This document shows positions 10,439 through 22,086 of a stretch of 64,000 nt of DNA, piece after piece (within the stretch, counting starts at the first letter, position 1; every line of letters begins with the position of its first letter). Below the pieces are notes generated by a model. That model made no database searches. It was not told the DNA's origin and saw only the letters and a list, made by a program, of their open reading frames with translations. The translations under genes were made by a program, and so were the position numbers. Location of the stretch: NCBI RefSeq assembly GCF_001625215.2, contig NC_030383.2:60936949-61000948 (forward strand), written 5' to 3'. This DNA is from Daucus carota subsp. sativus (lineage: Eukaryota; Streptophyta; Magnoliopsida; Apiales; Apiaceae).

Positions 10439-12230
10439 ATGGCTTCTAAGTTCTTTTTGAAAAATTATCTAGCCTTGTTTCTTGTAGTTGAACTTTCAGT
10501 TCTCTGTTTTTCAGCCACGGCTGATAACATTTCTTCCTCAACCTCTATTTGCGATTCCACTCCATATCCTTCCTCTTGTATTTCCTCTGTCCCAACAAAT
10601 TACAACACTACAAACGCCAATGTCTATAATTTTTGTCAGTTTTCCATCCGTAAGTCCATGTCAAATGCTCACAAGTTTAAGTTGTCGATTGAGAAATATC
10701 TGAGATCATCTTCAGAATTGACACCTGGGGCGATCCGGGCTCTTGAAGACTGCCATTTACTTGCTGATCTTAACATGGATTTTCTGACTAGTTCTTTGCA
10801 GTCAGTAAGCACCAACGATTTATCTTCTTCTAAAGCCGAAGAAGTACAAACCCTACTCAGTTCCATTTTAACAAATACACAGACTTGTTTGGATGGCCTT
10901 CAAGAAACAGCTTCAACTTGGAACCAGAAAAATGGCATCGCGACACCCCTGGAAAATGACAATAAACTTTTCAGTGTCTCTTTATCTCTATTTAACAAAG
11001 GCTGGGGACATAAGATTAATGAAGGGCCATTTAGTCCTTCTGAGAAGCATCGCGCTGGATTTAAAAATAGCAGGTTGCCCTTAAAAATGTCAAGAAAAAA
11101 CAAAGCAATTTTTGAGCGAATTGGCAGAAGAAAGCTTCTTCAAACAGATGATGGTGCTGAGGTGGTCCCGATAAGTGACCTCGTGATAGTTAGTAAAGAT
11201 GGAAGTGGGAACTTCACCACCATTAATCAAGCTTTGGCGATAGCTCCAAATAACTCACTAGCTAGTGATGGATATTTCCTGATATATGTTGTTGCAGGGG
11301 TTTACGAAGAATATGTTACTATTCCAAAGAACAAGAAGTACTTGATGATGATAGGGGATGGCATCAATCAGACTGTGATCACTGGCAATCATAACGTTGT
11401 CGATGGATGGACCACGTTCAATTCCCCAACATTTGGTAAGAAAATAAATCATGATAGTACTATTAGAAGTTAAATATGAGTAACAAAGAAAAAGATATAT
11501 TTATTTTGTACTAATAATCAATAAATAAAATTGTATTGCAGCTGTGGTGGGGCAAGGATTTGTAGGTGTGAATATAACATTCAGAAACACAGCGGGAGGA
11601 ATCAAGCATCAAGCAGTTGCAGTAAGAAATGGAGCGGATCAGTCTACTTTCTATAGCTGCAGTTTTGAGGGATACCAAGACACTCTCTACGTGCACTCTC
11701 AAAGGCAATACTACACAGAATGTGACATCTATGGCACGGTAGATTTCATATTTGGTAACGCCGCTGCAGTATTTCAGAATTGCAACATTTATCCACGACT
11801 TCCATTGGCCAATCAGTTCAATGCCATCACGGCTCAAGGAAGAATTGATCCGAATCAGAACACAGGCATTTCTATACAAAATTGTAATATCAAAGCTGCT
11901 GATGATTTGGCATCTAGCAATGGGACTACACAGACCTATCTAGGAAGGCCCTGGAAACAATACTCAAGGACTATATACACTCAATCTTTCATGGATAGCT
12001 TAATTAATCCTGCTGGATGGCGTGAATGGTCTGGAGATTTTGCTCTAAGTACATTATACTATGCTGAGTTGGGCAACACGGGACCAGGATCAGTAACTAA
12101 TAAACGGGTCACATGGCCTGGATTCCACATAATTACTGCTAAAGAAGCGGCTAATTTCACAGTATCTAACTTCTTGCTAGGAGATGACTGGTTACCACAG
12201 ACAGGGGTGCCTTATGCTGGGGGCTTATAA
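10439..12230 (+). CDS. Pectinesterase/pectinesterase inhibitor (PMEI-PME), copy 3
   Basis: Exons 10439-11435 and 11542-12230 give 561 aa. The start is the MASKF methionine; the upstream in-frame ATG overlaps the TATA box. Layout is as in the other copies: signal peptide of about 30 residues, PMEI domain with conserved cysteines, RRKLLQ site, then the PME domain with GVYEEYV, QAVAV, QDTLY, TECDIYGTVDFIFG and LGRPWK. The acidic residue lost in copy 2 is retained. It is closest to copy 2 in its promoter and exon 1. The 3' end converges on the epoxide hydrolase gene, 361 bp away. Confidence 0.95.
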
Positions 12231-12591
12231 CTGAACTACATTGAAGTTTTACTATTGATTGTGTACTGAAGAACTGGTATTATTTTCTCAAGCATTCTAG
12301 GCTTACCTAGCTATATAAGCTGGTGTAGTAGATTATTAGAGTAATATAGCACAAGTTGTTTCCTTACTGTATTATTATTTTGCAAACATAAAAATAAAAA
12401 TACTGTATTATAGGCTACCAAAAAACAAGCAACAGAACCAAGGTTGTAGTGAGTACAATCATATTGCCTGATTTCGCACAAGTTTTATTTTCTCCACACC
12501 TTAATCAATAAGTTCCGATTCTAAACTTGTAAAGAAAGCGTCTAACTTACAAATTTGCTGCAATAAACCATGACTACATACCTAAAAAAGA

Positions 12592-14767
12592 TCAGAACTT
12601 CTTGATGAAATCGTAGATGTGTGCGCTAATTTCCTCTGGCTTCTCTTCTTGGAGAAAGTGAGCAACGCCTTCCATTATGACTAATTCCTGCAAAAACGGT
12701 ACATCTCTTCTGAGACCTCCTTTATGTATATATTCCTTGACTCCTGGGGTATTATAGGTTATGTCGAGGTCCCCCACAACAAACTTTACAGGCACCTTTA
12801 CTTGAACACCAGTCCATGGTGCTGTGAGCTCCCAATTTCTGTACGAGGGAAGAGAAATAAAAAATTTAGGCCTCAAGTAAATTGTAGCGAATGGAAAAGC
12901 AGCAACCTCTTTTTTCAATTACAAGAATTTAATTACTCAAGCACGCAGTTGTCTCCACTGAGACTCGAACCCCCTCGATCTCTTGTTACCAAGGTTTAGG
13001 GTATCTATTAGGCCGTAATGCTAAGGATCCTTTCTTTTAAGACCTGTTTATCTTGTCATTGTCTTTATTTATGTTCAAAAATGGAAATGCAAACTTACAG
13101 ATCCATAGCTCGATAGTAGTTCAGTCCACCTGTAAAGCCTGTCTGCTTGAATTTACTCGCATAATAATTTACATCTTCCTCAGATAACCAAGAAGGAAGT
13201 ATTATTTGTTTTCCAGGGTTACGCCCTAATCCATCTTTATGTATACGAAATAGACCTGGATTGCGACCTACAAGAAATTTCTTTATTATTAATGCAGGAT
13301 CAACACGAGCGAAGTCCTCTTCTGCCACACCAGGTTCCTGTATTATTAGGCAGCAAATTAAATCAAATAAAACAAGTTAGTATTAAGAACTGCTTGATAT
13401 TCTACATTAATATTTGAAGTTTGAACCAACACGACACACATAGGAAAGGTAGTTAGGACATCGAACAATTGTGTTCATACATTTCACCTGAAAAAATTGA
13501 TATACAGATAAACTCAACTGTGTCGTTAATATTCGACACATGAATATGATTCAAATTACTGAAACTACCTGCGAGTCCCCTCCCCTTTACTTCACGTTGT
13601 TAATTATCACACGGGAGAAAAGTCTCATTATTTTACTTGAGAATCTTTAATTAGAATAAACTGATTTGATAAGAATGCATCTGAGGTTCTTAGATGCCGG
13701 TCAATACTGTGTAGCTGGTTCATGATCCACATTTTACAGAAGCAAACACATTTTCTTAGTTTCAAGACATTCAAACAGAGGTTCTCTACACTCTACAGTG
13801 CAAACAATTATACTCCTTCTGTCCCTCTCATTTTTTTTCATATTTTTTTTATGAAGTGGCACGCATTTTAAGATGCACATAAAATATAATTTTATAATTT
13901 ATTTTTGAAATTTTCCTTTTCTGTATAAATATACTTTATAAACAACCTGGGGACAGAGGGAGTATCTAATTAAACTTTGATGTTGTAATAGTATAATATC
14001 AAATAAATATACCTTTTATTTAAAAAAAAGAATTATCTCTAAATATTTATAAAAACGTGTAATTATGTGATAAACAAAGTGAAAGAACAAAGGATAAAGT
14101 ATCTTAACGCCACTCAAGAACCCAACTTTGTAACCATCACCGATTGAATTAACAATCCACAAGTGGGTATAAGTCATATTCCTAGGCCTTCACTCTCAAC
14201 TCTTAATTTCCCCGTCAGAGGTAAGTTCTGTGTACATCTAAACCTCGTAAAAGGAGTTATGCCTTAACAATTGAAAGTAAATTCAATGAAAGAATTCAAT
14301 ACCTGAAATTTGCAGATGTAATAATCATCCCCAAACGCCGCACGCAAGGACTGCAGAGGCTTCCTCTTAGGGTTCCTAGGCGAATGCACGACACTTAAAC
14401 TAACCAAAGCCCGGATTCTATCAGGCCGAAGCTTGCAGAACCACCAGGCGATGAACGAGCCCCAGTCATGACCTACTAAAAACACCCTGCCAATCTTCAA
14501 TGAGTCCAGGAGAGCAACCAGGTCTCCCACAATATGGTGGACAGTGTAGCTGGACACCGAGGGAGGAACATCAGTGTCACCGTAGCCACGGAGGTCAGGA
14601 GCGATAGCGCGGTAGCCAAGCGAGGACAGGGAGAGTAGCTGGTGGCGCCACGAGTACCAGAGCTCAGGGAAGCCGTGGAGGAAGAGCACAGGCTGGCCTT
14701 CACCAATTTCAGCTATGTGCATGTTGATTCCGTTGACGTGTAAATATTTGTGATGAATTTTCTCCAT
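12592..14767 (-). CDS. Soluble epoxide hydrolase (alpha/beta hydrolase fold)
   Basis: Hydrolyses epoxides, in plants typically fatty-acid epoxides, to diols; there is no signal peptide, so a cytosolic site is likely. Three exons on the minus strand: 14767-14303, 13337-13099 and 12838-12592, all with GT-AG borders, give 316 aa, a normal length. HGFP at 31-34 forms the oxyanion hole. D101 in GHDWG is the nucleophile, D260 in GDLD and H295 in GVAHF complete the triad. Lid-domain tyrosines lie in VNYYASKF and GLNYYRAMD. Many plant members read GVGHF at the histidine; GVAHF is a mild variant. Intron 1 (965 bp) carries a Stowaway MITE and intron 2 a tRNA-like fragment. From memory it matches Arabidopsis At4g02340, which also sits beside a PME gene. 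Confidence 0.93.
12930..13015 (-). repeat. Possible tRNA-derived SINE fragment in epoxide hydrolase intron 2
   Basis: Read on the minus strand, this stretch contains GGGGGTTCGAGTCTC, which resembles an RNA polymerase III B box, preceded by a weak A-box-like region. It is too short and degenerate for a working tRNA. Confidence 0.3.
13813..13962. mobile_element. Stowaway (Tc1/mariner) MITE in epoxide hydrolase intron 1
   Basis: A 150-bp element with ends CTCCTTCTGTCCC and GGGGACAGAGGGAG, flanked by TA on both sides (13811-13812 and 13963-13964). The CTCCCTCCGTCCC-type end and TA duplication are diagnostic of Stowaway. Confidence 0.85.
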
Positions 14768-15639
14768 GTTTGCTTAGACTGTGAGGGAGGAATCAGACAA
14801 GAAAAGAGGAAGTGAGTGAAGGTCTTTTGTTTTTGTACTTGCGGGCGTCTTGTTTGACGGCTCCTCTTTTTGTGTGACAGCTGATAAGGCATCCAATCAG
14901 ATAAAAATATGTGATTCTGTATAACTAATTTCAGGCATCAACTAAACAAAAGAACAAGAAATTTATATTTCCCAAGTTTTTATTTTGGGAAAGCTTCTTT
15001 AATACAAGGAACTGAACATTCAACAGTTTATGAAAGGGTTTATCATGAACTATTATCATAGAACTAGGGGTGTTAATTGTAATTGAGCTGAACACCGCCA
15101 TGCTTAACTTGAATCCGATTAAAAAGTTCAGGCTCGAACTCGACCGAGCCTACGACATGTTAAAATTTGGCTCTAAAGCTCAAATAAATTTCACTAAATA
15201 TTAATAAAAACTCAAAATATGATCAGTACCACTCAATTAAATATATCAAAAATAAATAACATATTAAAGATTTATATAAAAATGTATTTATAATTTAAAA
15301 ATGAACAGAGGCTGCTCGCGAACTTTACAAACCAAGTAATTTGAAGCTCGAGCTCGGCTCAGTAAAGAATTTGAAAAGCTGGAACTCAAGCTCAGCTCGA
15401 TTATTATTGAGCCGAATTCGAATATTTTACGTGCCGAACTCGAGTAGCTTAAGAACTTTTTTACTCATTTACACCCCTAATCATAACTTAATATTTGATT
15501 CGTCAATTCACCGGAAATTGAAGTACCCAAAAGAGTGGTGCAATGGAGACTGCTGCAGATAACAAAATTGTTCTTAATATGAAATTCAAACAAGCACAGG
15601 AAAAACATGGAAATGTCTGTGTTGTGACCATTATACAAC
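14768..15639. other. Intergenic between epoxide hydrolase and eL18
   Basis: Contains the epoxide hydrolase 5' region and, at about 15064-15480, a degenerate element. Its ends are CTAGGGGTGTTAATTG and CATTTACACCCCTA, inverted relative to each other, and its interior is rich in GAGCTCGAGCTCGGCTC words. Similar fragments occur at about 52748-52850 and 59690-59900. No exact target duplication was found. No gene is seen. Confidence 0.55.
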
Positions 15640-18136
<2,497 letters not shown>

Positions 18137-18190
18137 AGCTGCTTGTTGATGTTCTTGTGAGTCTCGCCGCCAGAGAGAGAGAGAGAGATG

Positions 18191-18280
18191 TAGGGTTTTG
18201 TATTATGGGAGAGAAGATAGAGAAGAAGAAGCTATTGGACCCTGCTGTGATTTAAGGGCCCAAATTGATGGACTAGCCCA
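18191..18280 (-). promoter_or_regulatory. Telobox and site II motifs of the eL18 promoter
   Basis: On the minus strand there is AAACCCTA (18198-18191), a telobox, close to the start codon. Further upstream lie TGGGCC (18262-18257) and TGGGCT (18280-18275), site II elements. The intervening leader is CT-rich. This pairing is the well-known signature of plant ribosomal protein genes, bound by TCP and telobox-binding factors. Confidence 0.75.
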
Positions 18281-19276
18281 CGACATAGAAGCCCGAGCGA
18301 TTATAAAAGTAAAATTAATATTCTCTAAATTTTTCGGAAACATCTTTATAATTTCATAAAATTTGAATTAAAAAAGTGTTAAGAAGATGGACTAGTTCTC
18401 AGCATTTTATCCCTACCAATTAAATAAAAAACAAATATTCCGTAAATTTTTTAAAACAATTTATATAAAATCTTATAAAATTCAGAATGACGAAAAATTA
18501 TTTTAAAATTTTTTGGAAATAATCGGCGTTAAATAACTAATGTAAATAACTAATGTAAATATAATACGTATAATTTGTATTTAGCTTTGTGTCATATTTG
18601 GGATTTTTGAGAAGGAACGGTTAAGAGATTGTTTTTAGCAGCAACAATTCTTCTGTAATGAGCTTCAAACAAAGCTTACTTTTGTGCAACAAACCCCATT
18701 CCTCAAAGTATCCTTGACTAATCCGGATGTGCATACTAACACACTCATACCCTAAGTATGATAGTCCATTTACTCCCGAGCGTCCACGTTTTCGAACAAA
18801 TGACCTCAAGACAACAAGCCTTATTTGCCACGATCCAACCATCTGGAACAAGTCTTTAAGTGTCACCGTTCAACCATTTGCCGTGGGCTAACAAAAGAAG
18901 TTATCTTTGATTGCGTATTTTAACATCTTTTTTTTCAAAACTACCTAGTGTCCTAAATTAATTAAACATAATGTGAACTAAATTAATTAAAAATAATTCA
19001 CATTATTTAGAAGGATTTGTCTAGTGTGTGCCCATGAGCACATGCTAAGCACGAAAACTCATAATTTTGGTGTGTTTTCATTCATGTGGTTAGTGTGAAT
19101 GCAGGAGGGCCAAAAGAGTGTAAACCAATCAAAAAATTGAAAAACTATCAAATTTTGTGCTTATTTAGAAAAACCGTATTTAGAATTCTGATGATCATCA
19201 CTCCGCTGATCATAAACAAACACACCTACATTCATGTTATCAACAATATTGCACTTGTTGCACCCCTCAGAACCCC
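18281..19276. other. Intergenic between eL18 and DUF538
   Basis: AT-rich, without a supported gene or repeat. It separates two divergently oriented genes and presumably contains the DUF538 promoter. Confidence 0.5.
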
Positions 19277-19738
19277 ACGTCTCCGATCATCATCTTCACT
19301 CTCTCACTCACTTCCTCACTCTGCACAGCCGCCACCACCGCGGCTCCAACAGCCTATGACCTCCTCAAAACATACAACTTTCCCATAGGCCTCCTCCCAG
19401 AAGGCATCAAAAACTACACTCTGAACCCTACTACTGGCAAATTCAATATTCACTTGAACCGTACGTGTAGTTTTTCTCTCGAAGATTCGTATCAGATTAG
19501 ATATGAGTCTAGCATAAGTGGATATATAGAGGAGAATAGGCTGACTGGTCTTGGTGGGATTCGTGTTAAGGTTCTTTTCTTCTGGCTTGATATTGGTGAA
19601 GTTGATAGGAGTGGTGATGATCTTGAGTTTTTTGTTGGCGTTGTTTCAGCTAATTTTCCGGTTGGGAATTTTGATGTGTGTCCGCAATGTGGGTGTGGAA
19701 TGGATTGTGATTTTGTGAGGAAGATAAAAAATGAGTAA
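19277..19738 (+). CDS. DUF538 family protein with ACG in place of the start ATG
   Basis: A single-exon open frame. It reads a hydrophobic leader (SPIIIFTLSLTSSLCTAA), then TAYDLLKTYNFPIGLLPEG, NPTTGKFNIHLN, a central VKVLFFWLDIGEV and a cysteine-rich end (CPQCGCGMDC), which is the full DUF538 pattern of small secreted plant proteins of unknown biochemical role. The frame is open from 19181 but contains no in-frame ATG before the domain. The codon that falls where a signal peptide should start is ACG (19277-19279), followed by TCT CCG. From there the product is 153 aa, a normal size. Either translation begins at ACG, or a small upstream exon supplies the start, or a T-to-C change inactivated the gene. 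The rest of the frame is intact. Arabidopsis At4g02370, near the PARP2 gene, is also DUF538. Confidence 0.8.
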   Translation, partial: TSPIIIFTLSLTSSLCTAATTAAPTAYDLLKTYNFPIGLLPEGIKNYTLNPTTGKFNIHLNRTCSFSLEDSYQIRYESSISGYIEENRLTGLGGIRVKVLFFWLDIGEVDRSGDDLEFFVGVVSANFPVGNFDVCPQCGCGMDCDFVRKIKNE

Positions 19739-20044
19739 TGACTCTTTTTTCCCTGCATTGTAGGTTTCTTGATTTGAGGCGTGTTTGATTACTAAAGGTT
19801 GATTTATTTGAATACTGAGTTGTATGTTGCTACTGATTTGATAATTTTGAATGTTTTCTCAAGTCGGATCATGTACTGTTTCGTGATTTGTGTTTTGATA
19901 GTAATGTTGGCAGGCTATGCTTTGTTGATCATCTTAAGTTAGCGTTGTTAGGTTTCTGGTAAGATTACGTGAAATTATAATTCTGGAAACCTTTTTAGCT
20001 TATGATAAGTAGTTGAACAAGATTGTAATTAAGATCTAGTAATT

Positions 20045-20132
20045 GGAGCACGATTGGATAGCCCAAATGGTGGGTTTATCCTCTATTATCCTGGGACACC
20101 CAGGTTTGATTCAGGCTCATCCCGAGAAGTAT
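20045..20132 (+). repeat. tRNA-derived SINE-like copy A
   Basis: Shares GAGCAC(A/G)AT-GGATAG-CCAAAT-GTGG-TTTATC and a B-box-like GGTTTGATTC (20103-20112) with copy B at 21112-21215. The pattern of an A-box-like start, about 60 bp, then a GGTTCGATTCC-like box suggests a SINE head. Confidence 0.45.
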
Positions 20133-20525
20133 TAACTGAAAACAACGTTGAAAATTAAAATGCTCATGATTCTTAATTGATGCAAGTCATGAGAGTTGCG
20201 CCAATTGTTATCAAGAAGGCTGCAGATCCTGACCACAAGAAGGCCGCGGATGATAACCACACTGTTTCTGCAGGAAGTTGAGATGTGTATGATAAAACTT
20301 GTGTAGGTTATGAGTAAGGTTTCTACAATTGTCAAGATCAACTATATTGCTTTAACCATTCTGGAAAAACAAGATCCTGAGTAGTATATGCTATTAAACA
20401 AACAATTCCGAAGTCAAACAGAGGTACTGGAGATTACTAAAACAAGTCTTTACATTAGGACTCCCCTTCAGTTGGAGTCTGAATATTAACACCTAACTTG
20501 CCAAGGTCTGAGTAAAACATCCGTG

Positions 20526-20680
20526 TTGCAAACATATTTGCAATTTATTCACCAGATTTTCCGCAGGCTACCTTATGTTATGGCTCCAAGATCCTCAGAA
20601 ATATGGTTACATATGTTTGCAATTTGTTCACCAGTTTTTCCCCAGGCTGCCTTATGGCTCCAAGATCCTCGAAGATATGT
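20526..20680 (+). repeat. Tandem direct repeat, two units of about 75-80 bp
   Basis: Both units contain TTTGCAATTTRTTCACCAG, CGCAGGCTACC or CCCAGGCTGCC, and ATGGCTCCAAGATCCTC. They differ by several substitutions. Confidence 0.8.
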
Positions 20681-21111
20681 TAACTTGGACACCTTGTCCA
20701 TTGTTGTCCAAAACTGAGTTTTGGAGTAAAGCTGTCTGTCATAGTAAGTCCTGTTCTGGTAACTTATGCTCAGTCAAGGTTGAATTTCATTGTCCAATAT
20801 GTTAAAGTCGGTAAAAAAGAAAAGGAAAATGCTAAACATTATACCCTTTGTCCCTCTCGTTTTTTACAATTTTTTTAGACACGTATTTATGTTTCTGTAA
20901 AGTATAATCTCATATTTTATTTTTATGATATTCTTTTTTTTAATAAAAATATAATAATTTATGAAACTAAATTTTTAAAAGTTTTAAAATTCACGCAGAG
21001 AGAGCTTGTCCGCAAGATAAAGAGCCAGAGGAAAGGGGAGTATATCCTGTACTCCTCCTGAAAGGGTTAAATTAAAAAATTTGAAGACACGTAAAATACT
21101 TTGATCGTATT

Positions 21112-21215
21112 GAGCACAATCGGATAGTCCAAATAGTGGATTTATCTTCTATTGTCACGAGTCCGTACGAGACACCCGGATTCAATTATGACTCATCTCG
21201 ACAAATATGAGAACA
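21112..21215 (+). repeat. tRNA-derived SINE-like copy B
   Basis: Homologous to copy A at 20045-20132 through the first 50 bp and again at GACACCCGGATTCAATTATG-CTCATC, where the B-box-like part lies. Confidence 0.45.
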
Positions 21216-21339
21216 TATACTCATTTGCGTATAAGCCTAAATTGTAAAAAAGAAAAAAAAAAAAAACACACACTTGGTCGTATTCCTCATTTTTGTCTCT
21301 GAATTTCGATTTTTATGTTTAAACTCGAAAACACAGGAG

Positions 21340-21347
21340 TATAAATT
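21340..21347 (+). promoter_or_regulatory. TATA box of the Gag-like/F-box locus
   Basis: TATAAATT lies 64 bp before the ATG at 21404. No comparable promoter is visible directly upstream of the ATG at 22087, so transcription of the whole locus probably starts here. Confidence 0.5.
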
Positions 21348-21403
21348 TATCATTTACTCTAGGGTTAACACAGTGAGCGAACCCTAGATAGCTACTATCA
21401 TTC

Positions 21404-21904
21404 ATGGCTTCAACCACATACACTATGAATTCTCACTACATCCAACACATAGTAGTAGAATCATGTATACCCCTGTTCAAAAACCTCGTTCTTGATCTCA
21501 ACAAAGTCCAATATACTCCTTGGTCTACTCTTTTTTGTGACACTGCTCGAACTCATAATCTTCTCCATCATATTGATCCTTCTCTCGCTGCTCCACAACT
21601 CTCTGATGCTGTCATCGTACTCACTAAACGAGATGACGTTTGTCCAGACGCTCTCGTTCTTACGTGGATTTACGCCACCATCTCCCCTTGCTTGCTTGCC
21701 AGGCTACTCACGAAAAATAGTACTACAGCTATGCATGCATGGGCATGTTTACGCAATATGTGTCAACAAGATGCCCCGGTGCAGAAGAAGAGAAGCAGGG
21801 CCGGCCCTCAGGTAAGACGAACACCTAGAGCACCACTATCAGGACACCAAAAATCTACACTAGTATCTACTAATAAATTTTTGCATTTATTTATTAATTT
21901 GTAA
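21404..21904 (+). pseudogene. Truncated first Gag-like module of the F-box locus
   Basis: 166-codon frame. Residues about 15-130 resemble the N-terminal Gag/UBN2-type region of plant copia elements (ESCIPLFKNLVLDLNKVQYT, then WSTLFCDTARTHNLLHHID and TWIYATISPCLLARLL). The same module recurs at 22087, in line with the F-box. The last 36 codons come from an inserted hAT MITE and end at a stop within it. Removing the MITE and one copy of its 8-bp target duplication (266 bp) puts this frame in phase with the 22087 frame without a stop between. So this is the broken front part of one longer gene. It now acts as a long upstream ORF ahead of the F-box coding region. Confidence 0.75.
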
Positions 21905-22053
21905 TTGAATTGACTGTGTTAGTCTTAAAACAATGTTTTTATTATGTCATTGTATATTGATTTGAATATATGTAAATTTTTCCTGATCTTGAAAAATAGG
22001 GGCACGATGTTCAATTTTCGTCTAGGGCACCAAAATCTCCAGGGCCGGATCTG
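21796..22053. mobile_element. hAT MITE splitting the F-box gene
   Basis: A 258-bp element with ends CAGGGCCGGCCCT and, inverted, CAGATCCGGCCCT, flanked by a perfect 8-bp direct repeat AAGAGAAG (21788-21795 and 22054-22061). An 8-bp duplication and CAGGG-type ends are diagnostic of hAT. It carries a consensus splice donor, CAG/GTAAG, at 21809-21816 and an acceptor-like CTCCAG/G ending at 22042, but splicing between them would leave 35 nt and shift the frame. Confidence 0.88.
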
Positions 22054-22086
22054 AAGAGAAGGCTTATAAATCATGGTCGTGTTGAT

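Larger units (their letters stand above)
19739..21339. other. Intergenic between DUF538 and the F-box locus
   Basis: No gene is supported. It contains two tRNA-like SINE copies (20045-20132 and 21112-21215), a direct repeat (20526-20680) and a Stowaway-like remnant (about 20846-21040; left end CCCTTTGTCCCTCTCG, right end AAGGGGAGTAT). Confidence 0.55.

Noticed and set aside
20045-20132. tRNA gene
   Set aside because: B-box-like sequence is present, but no cloverleaf with matching acceptor stem can be drawn; a SINE fragment fits better.
21796-22053. The MITE as a frame-preserving intron
   Set aside because: Its best donor and acceptor leave 35 nt, which shifts the frame and meets a stop; an in-frame acceptor near 22000 also meets a stop before 22087.
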